Below are positions 29,664-41,200 of a DNA stretch of 64,000 nucleotides, piece after piece. Both the position numbers and the translations under genes were made by a program. The notes below the pieces were generated by a model. That model did no database searches, was not told the origin of the DNA, and saw nothing but the letters and a program-made list of their open reading frames with translations. The DNA is from Leptobrachium leishanense. Lineage: Eukaryota > Chordata > Amphibia > Anura > Megophryidae. The DNA lies in the NCBI GenBank assembly GCA_009667805.1, contig CM019065.1, positions 22,471,822 to 22,535,821 of the forward strand. The letters run 5' to 3'. Every line of letters starts with the position of its first letter. The stretch's first letter is position 1.

Positions 29664-30851
29664 CACCGAGTGGCCATATTATTATGACCACCCCATCAGT
29701 GACCCTTTTGCCTTCAATACTGCGGCGATTCTTCTTGGCATTGACTCCACAAGATGTTGGAAGGTGATGCGAGGAATCTGACACCATGCCTGATGAATAG
29801 CACTGTCCAGTTCCGTGAGATTTGATGGTTGTGGAACTAGCTGTCTGATGGCTCTTTCAACTTCGTCCCACAAATGCTCAATTGGATTGAGATCTGGTGA
29901 TTGTGGGGGCCACCTAAGCAAGGTAAATTCTCCCTCATGTTCTTGAAACCACTCCTGCACGATATGAGCACCGTGGCATGGCACATTGTCTTGTTGGAAG
30001 AAGTCCTCTCCATTGGGATATGCCATCAACATGATAGGATGAACTTGATCAGCAACGATGCTTTGGTATGTTGTGCTATTCAGATGTTGTTCCACACAAA
30101 TTAAAGGGCCCCAAACCATAGCACTGCCCCCGCCAGCTTGAAGGGTTGTACTCATGCATGTGGGGTACATGCTTTCATGCTGTTTCCGCCAAATTCTCAC
30201 TCTGGCATCTGCATGATGCAACTGGAAACGTGATTCATCGCACCACATGACTTTTTTTCCAATGCTGGACTGTTCAATCCTTGTGTTCCTGTGCGAATTG
30301 GAAACGCTTTATCTTGTTAACTGCAGACAGCAAAGGTGTTGGACCAGGCCTTCGGCTTCCATATCCCATACGATGCAGTGTACGGTGAACAGTGCGTTCA
30401 GAGATCATTTGAGAGGATCCCTGATTAAGATCTGCCTTAATTTGATGCACTGTTGTCCGTCTGTTGTCTTGTACCAGTCTTGCCACTCTCCGTTCTGCCC
30501 TAACATTGGCTAGTCGCTGACGGCCAAAATTCGCACGTACAGACCCAGATTTTCGGCTGACAGTCCAGTCTTTAAACACTTTAACAACAGCTGCTCTTGA
30601 ACATTTAACAAATTCTGCTGTTTTGCTGATACTCGCTCCATGGCTCCGAGCGCCAACAATCATCCCACATTCAAAGGCTGTTAAATCGCGTTGTTTACCC
30701 AGATCTTCAGAAAAAAATCACTTCTACTGTCATGGTAAACAACCTGCTTCCCTATTTATAATGGTCTGGCCCTCTAGCAACTTCAGCGCCAAATTATAGC
30801 TAATTTGCCTAAAAAAAAGTCAGGTGGTCAAAATAATCTGGTCATTCAGTG
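29664..30851 (-). mobile_element. Tc1-like DNA transposon, nearly complete (1188 bp)
   Basis: The ends are CACCGAGTGGCCATATTATT and AATAATCTGGTCATTCAGTG, inverted repeats flanked by TA at 29662-29663 and 30852-30853. The single gene is on the minus strand. It belongs to a different Tc1 family from 8069-9899. Confidence 0.92.
29682..30733 (-). pseudogene. Tc1-like transposase, three lesions
   Basis: The likely ATG is at 30733. The N-terminal HTH region includes GARSHGASISKTAEFVKCSR. The catalytic core is present: WCDESRFQL (first Asp), FFQQDNVPCHGAH (second Asp), LNPIEHLWDEVERAIRQL (Glu). Lesions read from the sequence are a T7 run at the start (30717-30711) that shifts frame, TGA at 30276-30274, and an A7 run at 30258-30252 that shifts frame. 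The DDE residues remain, so this copy decayed recently or lightly. The homopolymer differences could also be sequencing errors. Confidence 0.9.
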
Positions 30852-31002
30852 TATATATATATATATATAAATACGTACAAGGGTTGTCTTTGGGAAATAG
30901 ACGTATGAGTGCTGCCAGCATTGCTGCAGAGGTTGAAGGGGTGTTGGGGTGGGGTCAGCCCGTCAGTGCTCAGACCATACGCCGCACACTGCACTGCATT
31001 TG

Positions 31003-31158
31003 TGGCGGCTTTTCCCTGCACTACGACGGCCTTTTGGTGCTTGCTGAATACATACACCGCAGGGTTGACGAAACGAGATCGCCAAATCGCACCGAATTGA
31101 AGAGAATGAAAAGTCACCGAACGTGCGATGACTTATCGATTCTCTTTGAATAACCCTA
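31003..31158. mobile_element. CAGGGTTATTC-family MITE, fragment E
   Basis: The right end CTCTTTGAATAACCCTA is preceded by GAAAAGTCACCGAACGTGCG and a GGCTTTTCCCTGCA segment, as in copy A. The left part is missing. Confidence 0.7.
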
Positions 31159-31234
31159 ATAATAAAATATTTACAAAAATGTGACGGGTGCACTCACTTC
31201 TGTGACATACTGTATATATATATATATATATATA

Positions 31235-31975
31235 TACAAGGGTTGTGGTGAAGGACAAGAAGTGAGATAAAAAGCCTCCGCACTATAATAAGTGTGTTTA
31301 TTATTGCAGAAGCCACTTGCACATCACAGCAATTCGATGAATTGCATCCCAGAGCTCCTGTGCTACATTCCCCATATGCAGCAAGGAATTCTGGGTAGGA
31401 CATGCAAATGACATCTGTCTCACTTTTATGCATCCTGGGTCTGTTTTTACACAGAACCCTTAAATCAATGCCACGCCATACTACAGTAGATGGCTTTTTT
31501 TTAAGCAGAGATAAGGTTTATGCAACTGGTCAAAGCCACTCCTAGGACAGCGCTGTTTCGGGTTTATTGGACCTTCATCAGCTAGGAGCTTTTTATCTCA
31601 CTTTTTGTCCTCACTACAACCCTTGTAAGTACTGATTTGCCCTACGGGTTTAAGCATCCACTGCAACTGGTCCTGCCTAGCTCCTGCTGAAGAGGGTCCA
31701 ATAAACCTGAAAAAGCGCTGTCCAGAACTGGCTTTGACCAGTTGCATGAACCTGATCTCTGCTAAAAAAAAAAGCCATCTAGTATGGCAATGATTGAAGG
31801 GTTCTGTGTTAAAACAGACTCAGGATTCAAAAAAGTGAGACAGATGTCATATGCATATCTTACCCAGAATTCCTTGCTGCATATGGGGAATGTAGCACAG
31901 GAGCTCTGGGATGCAGTTCTTTGAATTGCTGTGATGTGCAAATGGCTTCTGCAATAATAAACATATATATGAATA
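31235..31975. repeat. Foldback repeat with ~300-bp arms
   Basis: The left arm (~31282-31590) reads AGAAGCCACTTGCACATCAC, GCAAGGAATTCTGGGTA and GACAGCGCTGTTTCGGGTTT. The right arm (~31665-31965) reads the inverse. An outer pair (ACAAGGGTTGTGGTGAAGG near 31237; its inverse near 31600-31627) is nested with it. It is interrupted by no coding sequence. Confidence 0.75.
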
Positions 31976-32619
31976 TATATATAGTTCAAACAGTGTTGTA
32001 CTATGCATTTTCCCTGTGCCTTCTCTGAGCTACACATAAGATCTGAGACATAACATCCACTGAGGGTTCAGAAGGGGAGTCCCATATTCCTGTAAGTCTT
32101 TTTTTTCCATTATCCACTTTCATCACATTAAGGTTGTAAGGGAGAGCGCTGTCCTGTGTGCGTGTGTCTAATTATTAATTAGAATACTATTTATTTAAAC
32201 TAATCAAATTAATAAAATTAAGATCCACACTTTTAATACGTTTTATTCATTTGATTAGTGTAAATACAGAATAGTTTTTTCGAATCAATTGAAAATAATT
32301 TTGCTACCTAAGAAAAAATTGCAGGGACGGCTGAAAGTGCTCAGTACTGTTGGGCTCTCTGGTGCAACCTTTTTATGGAGCTGAAGAGCGTAGAGAAAGG
32401 CAGATGTTTGGGTATAGCAACCCATTTCTGCTGCATTATGCCCTAGAGAAACATACACTCACTAAGTATATATACGATACAAAATAACCCCCTCTGTTGT
32501 GCCTTTATCAATAGAGATGGTATCCTGAGTGTGTAAAGAGCGGTGTCTGGCTGGCCATGTGGACGTGGCCTGGAGACTGAAACAAGATGGTGGACTGTGT
32601 ATGCTTGAAACCAATATGT

Positions 32620-32792
32620 GGGTGACCATATTTTGGGAAACATATGCAAATAGTAAAATGTAACGAAAACCATATAAACAACTGGTGTAGTTAACTGCTG
32701 TCTGCACTATAAAGAGGTGACCACACCAGTAACAGTTACTAAATTTATACAGCGCCAACAGATTCCGCAGGGCTTTACAATGTGGAAGCACA
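32620..32792. repeat. Inverted duplication, left arm
   Basis: This arm is an exact inverted copy of 33470-33641 over the ~163 bp compared base by base, from GGGTGACCATATTTTGGG to GGGCTTTACAATG; one mismatch follows near the inner edge. It contains ACAGCGCCAACAGATTCCGC, a motif also near 47840 in the opposite orientation. Confidence 0.93.
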
Positions 32793-33469
32793 AAAATGAG
32801 ACATAATAAATAATAAAACATTAGGTACAGACGATCCTGCCTGTAGGATCATTGTCCCGCTAATACGGCACTTATACAAGTGCTCAGTCAGCTCAGTTGT
32901 AGTGAGCTTACACTCTAAGAAACTAAGGTGTGTGACACAAAAGGGAGCAGGGGGAGTGTGGAGTTGATGACCTGAAAGAATATAGGAGATTTTATGAAGA
33001 TAGGCCAAGAGTTTGAGCATGATGAGTTTAAACCGAAAGAGAAATGAAGTAGCTGGAAGGAAGAGCTTATAAAATTAGAATAGGGACTGGGTGGGAGAGT
33101 GGTTGGGGTTGGTAGACGGGACAGCAGAAGGAAGATGCAGGTGAGTGTGACTCTGAGGAAGAAATACTGAGTTTAGATAGATGGCCAACGCACGCAAAGA
33201 ATTTACAACAGGGAGAAGTAGAACAGAGTGTGAGTCAGCACAGAATTAAACAAAAAAGGAGGGAACGGAAAAAAATAATAAGATAATAATAATAAGACTA
33301 ATGGTCAAGCTATGATAGATGCAAAGATAAAAAACAGTAATGTCATTCTTAGAGCAGATACAATGTTGCTGGCTTGTACCAGGATGTAACCTAATCTCCA
33401 ATTCCTACACAGAATAAAAGTCATAACCCAAAAAAGCCATTCCGCCTATTACTTTTTATTAGCTTTATG
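32793..33469. other. Spacer of the inverted duplication
   Basis: The first part resembles, in reverse, the repeat at 47700-47880 (GCAGGATAATCC-like and TTACACTCT-like motifs). The rest is unrecognised; no gene. Confidence 0.5.
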
Positions 33470-33641
33470 GTGCTTCCCCATTGTAAAGCCCTGCGGAATC
33501 TGTTGGCGCTGTATAAATTTAGTAACTGTTACTGGTGTGGTCACCTCTTTATAGTGCAGACAGCAGTTAACTACACCAGTTGTTTATATGGTTTTCGTTA
33601 CATTTTACTATTTGCATATGTTTCCCAAAATATGGTCACCC
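33470..33641. repeat. Inverted duplication, right arm
   Basis: Exact inverted copy of 32620-32792 over ~163 bp. Its outer edge at 33641 is the same base at which CR1-like LINE sequence begins. Confidence 0.93.
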
Positions 33642-34195
33642 AGGTGTACAGAGCACTGGTGAGACCTCACTTGGAGTACTGTGTGCAGTACTGGAGACCG
33701 TATCTCCAGAAGGATATAGACATCTTAGAGAGAGTTCAGAGAAGGGCTACTAAAATGGTGTACGGCTTGAAGGAGAAAAGTTACCAGGAAAGGCTTCATG
33801 ATCTTAACATGTACAGCTTGGAAAAAAGACGAGACAGAGGAGATATGATAGAAACATTTAAATACGTAAAGGGAATCCACAAGGTAGAGGAAGGGAGTAT
33901 ATTTAAAAGGAAACAAAGTAGCAAAACAAGAGGGCATAGTCTTAGATTAGAGGGGCAAAGGTTTAAAAGTAACATCAGAAAGCATTATTTTACTGAGAGG
34001 GTGGTGGATACATGGAACAGTCTTCCAGTAGAAGTGGTAGAGGCCAAAACAGTAATTGAATTTAAGCAGGCATGGGATAGGCATAAGGCTATCCTAAACA
34101 AAAGATAAATCCAGGAAAAGTATCCATGTAATTGGGCAGACTAGATGGGCCGACAGGTTCTTATCTGCCGACATTTTTCTATGTTTCTATGTTTA
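33642..34195 (+). pseudogene. CR1-like LINE, 5'-truncated (RT C-terminus and 3' tail)
   Basis: The plus-strand frame from ~33645 to the TAA at 34106 encodes YRALVRPHLEYCVQYWRPY, ILERVQRRATKMVYGL, HYFTERVVDTWNSLPVEVVE and a lysine-rich end. These are standard for the end of CR1-family reverse transcriptase (LVRPxLEY...VQRRATK...WNxLP). A 3' UTR with GGGCAGACTAGATGGGCCGA and a TTTCTATGTTTCTATG tail follows. The RT core and endonuclease are absent. Confidence 0.88.
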
Positions 34196-34290
34196 TATTA
34201 TTGTATATTGTGAAATTCGATGAATTGATACATCATTGGTTCTAATTAAGAGATAGTAATTTATTAGTACATTATAATTCATTCACAACT

Positions 34291-35219
34291 TTAATATCTT
34301 CTGCCTTTATTAGAAATGCTTCTCTCCTTGCCCATGAGATGCTCCTTGGAGTTCATGTGAGGTCTAAACAATATGATAAAACATTTTGGTACAAACATAC
34401 AAATCACCAAAGCCCAGCTTGATGAAAGGATGGCAAACACTTCCATGGCCACTGTGTACTTGCCTCGGGCACTCAGAGAAGCCGGTATATAGGACACCCA
34501 GACACTGAGGAAGGCCAACATGCTGAAGGTGATGAACTTGGCCTCATTGAAGTTGTCGGGAAGTCTCCTGGCCAAGAAGGCAACAATGAAACTGATAGTG
34601 GCCAGGAGACCAAGATACCCCAACATGCACCAAAATGCTGTTGGCGATCCTTCATTACATTCAATAACAATTGATTCCAATTTGATTTGGATGTTGTGTT
34701 CCAGGTAAGGAGGAGAGTATGATAACCAAAGGATGCAGATGAACGTCTGAATAATCACACAAAAAATAACAATGTAGTAAGACATCAAAGGATTAGTCCA
34801 CTTTTTTAGGCTACTCCCTGGCATGGTAGCCTTGAAGGCCAAAACCACCATAATGGTTTTGGCTAGGATACAGGAGACACCAAGGGCAAAAACAATGCCG
34901 AATGTCACCTGTCTTAATAAACAGTTTGCAGTTTGGGGATTTCCGATGAAAATCAAAGAGCAGAGGAAGCACAGAGACAATGATACCAAGAGAAGACAAC
35001 TCAAAGAGTAGTTATTTGCTCGAACGATGGGAGTAGTCTTATAACGAATAAAAAGTACAAATATGGCGACAGGAACCAAAGATGATGAGACACTTGTGGC
35101 TGCTAGTGCTGCACCCAGTGGATCTTTGTAGGAGAGGAATTCTTTGTTTTTTGAGATACAAACATTTCGTTGTAAATTTGGCCACATGTCCCATGAACAT
35201 TTGGAGCAATCTATGGAAT
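34291..35219 (-). CDS. V2R-B exon 6 (seven-transmembrane domain and C-terminus)
   Basis: This 929-nt exon begins SIDCSKCSWDMWPN. It contains seven hydrophobic segments closely matching V2R-A and the FVPKCFIILFRP helix-7/tail signature. The tail SISNKGRRY runs to a TAA stop at 34291. A minus-strand AATAAA sits at 34265-34260, about 26 nt after the stop, and may serve as the poly(A) signal. Confidence 0.93.
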
Positions 35220-38200
35220 CTGGAATAAAAACAAATAAATTAAGTTCTGCATCTTGAGAGCAAGACTTAACATTCATACCACTTTTGCCATACCTGTTTG
35301 GTTGGAGATCTCTCCAGGAGGACAAAGTTTGCACTGGAAGCAACAGACAGGTTTCCCAGATATGGAAGCCTTTCGGAAGCCTGGTGGACAGCTTTGACTG
35401 CAAACTGAGAGAGGAACCTGAAATAGAGTTGTTATTGATGGGGATATACCTGTGCGTTTATGAGGTGCTAATACCTTCTGGAACTCTTTGATGTCTTACC
35501 TCTCGATCACCAGTTCCCCACTGCACAATATTTGTCTCAACACTAAAAATATTTCCATCGTCCACTCCAGTATCATAACTGCCGATGTTCACCTGTCGGA
35601 TTCTTCCATTTGGGCCATATTGCCAGTTTACAATATCATACACTGCAGGAGGGTCTCCGTTTTCATCAAAGAACAGTTCCCTTCCACTTGTCATCCTAAG
35701 ACGCACTCTCTTCATGTAATGTAAGAGCTGTTTGAGAAATTGAGAAGAGCACACGTTTAAAAAAAAAAAACTCTAAATAGCACTGAGCATTGTAATGATG
35801 TTTACCACTACAAATTAGATTTTAACGCCAAAGGCGATTTCACAATAATCAATGAAGTCAGTATTTTCATATTAATAAAGGGTAATTTTTAGATTTCAAA
35901 TTAAATACTGTTGGGGCGAAAAGTTCCAAGCTCTAGATGGTGTCCCTTAACTGGCACAATGTCACACAGGGTCTGCATTATCAGCATACAGGCAGAAATG
36001 GCCTTTTTATCAGATGCAGTAAATGTGCTGCATACAGATAATAAAAGATCTCCTGCTTATGGGGATTTGAAGTGATCAGAATGAGATTATTAGCAATGCA
36101 ATATCTGTATGTGCTGCATAATGCCTGTGTATGGTAATTACAGCTAGTGATGAGCCGAACACCCCGTGTTCGGTTCGCATTCGAACTCAAACAATTTCAA
36201 AAGTTCGAGTTCGAACGCGAACACGAACCAAACTCAATGCAAGTCAATGGGACTCGAAGGTTTGATTTTTAGAGTGCCCTCCAAGATATTTGCCATAAAA
36301 GGTGTCCTCAAGTTTTTTCATCCTGTGCTACCTCTGTGCGGGCAGGATGAGCTCTGCAACTTTACCCTTGTATCGTAGATCAAGAAGGGTTGCCAATCAG
36401 TAATGATCCCTCTCCTTGATAGCACGAATCCTGGGGTCCTTTAGTAGGCTTTGCAGGATAAGGGAGCCCATGCAGCGTAGGTTGGAGGTGGCATTAGCTT
36501 CTGAGTCTTCCTGATCAATGAGGAGGATGACCCCATCGTGCACTTCCTCCTCCCATCCATGTACTAGTCCTTGTGTTTCTGGGCACACAAAACCCTCCCT
36601 TGAGGAATCCCCACCTTCAATGCCCCCACTACTTAAATATTCCTCCTCCTCCTCATCTTCCTCCTGTCTGATCTGAGGAGGACCCGCTGGAATGCTGTCT
36701 GCGGAAAGACTGGGGCCTTCAGAACTAGGGAAGGCCTCCTCTTCCTCCCGCTGCTCTGCCTCTAGAGCCACATCTATAATTCCCTGCAGAGTGTGCTCCA
36801 GCAGGAATACTAAAGGAATTGTGTCACTGATGCATGCACTGTCCCTGCTCACCATCCTCGTTGCCTCCTCAAATGGTGACAGTACAGTGCATGCATCCTT
36901 GACCATCAGCCACTGCGGGGGGGGGAACAAGTTGGCCTGAACCTGTCCTTGTGCCATACTCACACAGGTACTCATTGATGGCCCTCTGCTGCTTGTGCAG
37001 ACGCTGCAGCATTGCAATTGTCGAGATGCACCTGGTGGGCATGTCACAGATCAGACGGTTTGTGGGAAGGTGGAATTCTCTTTGAATTTCTGCCAGGCGA
37101 ACACTTGCTGGGAATGACCGTTTGAAGTAGCTGCAGACTTTTCTGGCCTGGCTGAGAAGCTCTGCCAACCCTGGGGACCTGGTTAGGAAATGCTGTACCA
37201 CCAGATTTAGGACGTGTGCTAGGCATGGTACATGCGTCAACTTACCCTGGCGTAAGGCGGAGAGAAGGTTGCCGCCATTATCACAGACGACCATTCCCAG
37301 CTCAAGGACGCCCATTCCCAGCTGGCGTGGTGTTAACCATCTCTGCACCTGCCCCTGCAGAGCTGACAGAATTTCTGGCCCAGTGTGGCTCCTGTCCCCT
37401 AAACAAACCAGCTCAAGCACAGTATGGCATCTTTTTGCTTGAGCCATTGCGTAGCCCCTGTCACGCGTCGGTTTAACTGCCACTTCACCAGAAACAGAGA
37501 AGGAGGAGGAGGAAGAGGTGTTGGAGCAGACAGACCTCATACAAGCAGCTTTCTGGAGGTGTGGTGGATGAAAAAGCTCCAGCACAGAGCCCCGTCCTGG
37601 ATCCCTCCCAGCTGCAAGCAGAGTTACGCAGTGTGCCATGAAGGAAATGTAAAGGCCCTGTCCATGCTTGCTGGACCACGTGTCTAAAGTCATGTGCACA
37701 CTGCCGCTGACTGCCTTTCCCAATGACTCCATAACATTGTGTTCCACATGCTGGTAAAGTGCTGGAATGGCCTTCCGTGTAAAGAAATAGCATTTTGGAA
37801 CCAGCCACTGTGGTACAGCACATTCAGCAAATTCACGGAAGGAAGCAGAGTCCACCAGCTGGAAAGGCAGCAGCTGTAATGTGAGTAATTTTGCTAAGCT
37901 GGCATTTAGACGCTGTGCTTGGGGATGATTGGGACTATATTTTTTCTTACGCTGCACCAGCTGGGGCAACGTAATCTGACTGCATAAATCTTCAGCTGAT
38001 GTGATGCTGTCACATTCTGAGGAAGGACATGGTACACCCATTACTGTAGCATCATCCCTGTCAGTGGAGGTTGTAGGCAATGACATGGCAGGACATATAG
38101 TGGGGGTAGAGACAGATGAGAAGGAGGAGGACCTATGCAAAGTGTTGTGCCAACGGGATGCGTGGCAGGTGGTCATATGTCACCTAAAGCACGTGGTACC

Positions 38201-41200
38201 CAAGCGTGGGATGTCTTTCCCACGCTTGATCCTCATCTGACATAGATTACAAACAGCAACGGTGCGGTCTGCTGCACATTTCATAAAGAACTCCCAGACA
38301 GCAGACTTCCTGTACATGTGCTTTGAGACAACAGCGTTGTGCACGTGATCAGCTGTGACTTCTGATGCCTTGGACTGGCTAAGGTTGGTCATAGAGGACA
38401 TTCTGCCTTGTTTTTGTTGTGCCTCCTCCTCTTCCCGTGACTCCTCTGTTCGATCAGGCACCCAGGTGGAGTCAGTGACCTCATCATCATCATCACCCCC
38501 TATCTCCTTGTCACTGGAGCCAACTTGACAGTATGCTGCAGCTGCTGGGGCAACATGAGTGACAGTTATTTGTGTGTCACTGGCACCCCCTTCTTCTAGG
38601 TTGATTATACTACCTTCCTCAACCTCAGAGTTTGAATCAGAGCACTGTAGTTGCTGCACATCCTCAAGCAGCATGTCACTGTCATTGTAGTCAAACAATT
38701 CAGCTGACTCCTCCGTGTGTGATAGTGAGGCTATGGCAGGAGTAGCTGTGGAAAACGGAGGCTGAATTAGATGTTTTGGCAGCTGAGGTGGACTGTAAAC
38801 CACTACAAGCCTGGCTGGCCGAGGACTCGGAGGATGAGCATGGCCTGGTTAGCCAATCCTGCAAATCCTCTGTATGTTGCTGCTGCTTAAAATTGTCAGC
38901 ACCAGTTAGAAAGGACAAGCGTGCCCCTGCAAAATATGCACCACGTCCACCACGACCGGAAGCACAGCCTCCCGACACAGAGGCTGCTTGCCCTCTTATC
39001 TGTGTCTGGGAGCGTCTGCCTGTCCTTTTTCGTCTTTCTGACATGGTGAGTGATATAGATTAAATATATACAGAACTCTGATTCAACTCTGTTATAAAAA
39101 TTGGAGATATGCAGAACTCTGATTCAACTGTGTTATCTAGATTAAAGATTTCCAGAACTCTGGTATAACTCAGTGAGACACCCTGATAGCTGGCAGCCAG
39201 TGACAAGACACAGATTAAAATTCACAGAAACCACCTATAAATCAGTGAGACCCCCTGATGGGTGGCAGTGACAAGACACAGGTTATAATACCCCGATATC
39301 TGCTACAAGTCTGTGAGACCTCTGATGGGTGGCAGTAACAAGACACAAATTACATTTCCCAGATATCTGCTAGAAGTATGTGGACCCCCCTGATAGCTGG
39401 CAGTGAGAAGACACAGATTAAAATTCCCATGGACCTCTTATAAATCAGTGAGACCCCCTGATGGGTGGCAGTGACAAGACACAAATTACAATTCCCAGGA
39501 ACTTCCTATAAATCAGTGAGACCCCCTGATGGGTGACAGTGACAAGACACAGATTACAATTCCCAGAGATCTGCTAGAAGTGAGACCTCCCCATTAGCTG
39601 CTGGCAGTGAGAACACACAGATTACAACAATTCCCGGATATATTGTAGAAGTAAGACCCCCCAATAGCTGCTGGCAGTGAGAATACACAGATTACAACAA
39701 TTCCCAGATATCTTGTAGAAGTGAGACCCCCCCAATAGCTGCTGGCAGTGATAACACACAGATTACAACAATTCCCAGATATCTTGTAGAAGTGAGACCC
39801 CCAATAGCTGCTGGCACTGAGAAGACACACTAACAGAACAATCTCCTCTCAAAAAACACGTGCTGGGGCTGTGTGAAGCCTTATATAGTGTGCTGCGGGA
39901 CTTAGCTCTGTGAGCCCATGATTGGACAAAATTTGCCCAGTCAGGACTCTGAGCCGTGATTGGCATAGTCTTGCACCTGACCTGTGGCTGTAGCCAATTA
40001 CAAGCTTCAGGCCAGTGGAAAAGTGCATTGTTTTCCATTGTGGTGCATTGTGGGTGAACTCGAACCGAACACGTGGAAATGTTCGGAGTTCGGCGAACAG
40101 CCGAACGGCCGATGTTCGATGCGAACTCCGAACAGATTGAACCAAACAGCTCATCCCTAATTACAGCAACACCTTTTATCTGTATGTGCTGCATAATGCC
40201 TGTGTGTGGCAATTACAGCAACACCTTGTATCTGTATGTGCTGCATAATGCCTGTGTATGAGAATTACAGCAACACCTTGTATCTGTATGTGCTGCATAA
40301 TGCCTGTGTATGGTAATTACAGCAACACCTTGTATCTGTATGTGCTGCATAATGTCTGTGTATGGCAATTACAGCAACACCTTGTATCTGTATGTGCTGC
40401 ATAATGCCTGTGTATGGCAATTACAGCAACACCTTGTATCTGTATGTGCTGCATAATGACTGTGTATGGCAATTACAGCAACACCTTGTATCTGTATGTG
40501 CTGCATAATGCCTGTGTATGGCAATTACAGCAACACCTTGTATCTGTATGTGCTGCATAATGACTGTGTATGGCAATTACAGCAACACCTTGTATCTGTA
40601 TGTGCTGTATAATGCCTGTGGAGGTGAATTACAGCAACACCTTGTATCTGTACGGTACAGGGATTTTCAGTCATTATAACCCTCTTATCCCTGTACAGCA
40701 AAAAAATAAAATAAAGTTTAATATTTTTTTTTTAAAACATTGTTTGTTTAGTCTATTATTTAAAAAAAATTACTGCCATTGTTGCAGAATAATAGAAACA
40801 TACAGGGTTATTCAAAGAGATTTGAAAAGTCACCGCACATTCGGTGACTTTTCGTTCTCTTCAATTCGGTTCCTTTTGCCGATCCCATTTCGGTGACCCT
40901 GCGGTGTATTCAGCAAGTACCACAGGGTCCCCGAATTGCAGGGAAAGGCTGCCGCAAACCAGACGAAAACTCACCGCAAAACCCACCGAATGCACGCCGA
41001 AAAGCCCCAAAAACATCTGGATTAACCTGCGAAAACCACAAAAATGCCCGAGCAGGAGCCGATCGCACACAGCCGAAGCAGCCGAAGCAGCCGAGACCGC
41101 AGACGAGGGAGGTGAATAAATTAGCAAAACAGTTTGTGTGAATCTGTGAAAATGAAACGCTGTTTGCAAAGAAACTACTGAGCGAAAATGTCTGAAATTT

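Larger units (their letters stand above)
36145..40159 (-). mobile_element. hAT transposon (4015 bp) with perfect 8-bp target duplication
   Basis: The left end TAGTGATGAGCCGAACACCC and right end CAGCTCATCCCTA (inverse TAGGGATGAGCTG) are flanked by ATTACAGC at 36137-36144 and at 40160-40167. Sub-terminal sequence is full of GTTCG/CGAAC motifs. It carries a transposase pseudogene on the minus strand and, upstream of it, a ~68-bp tandem repeat. It lies in V2R-B intron 3. Confidence 0.93.

Noticed and set aside
33467..34108. Single 213-codon protein
   Set aside because: Only the part after ~33645 is LINE reverse transcriptase. The first ~58 codons come from the inverted duplication and happen to be in frame.
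38776..39063. Plus-strand frames opposite the hAT transposase
   Set aside because: Shadow frames of the minus-strand gene; no recognisable domain.
36096..40650. Regularly spaced repeats suggestive of CRISPR
   Set aside because: The 52-bp units are contiguous head-to-tail without unique spacers, and the sequence is vertebrate. The same applies to the other minisatellites.
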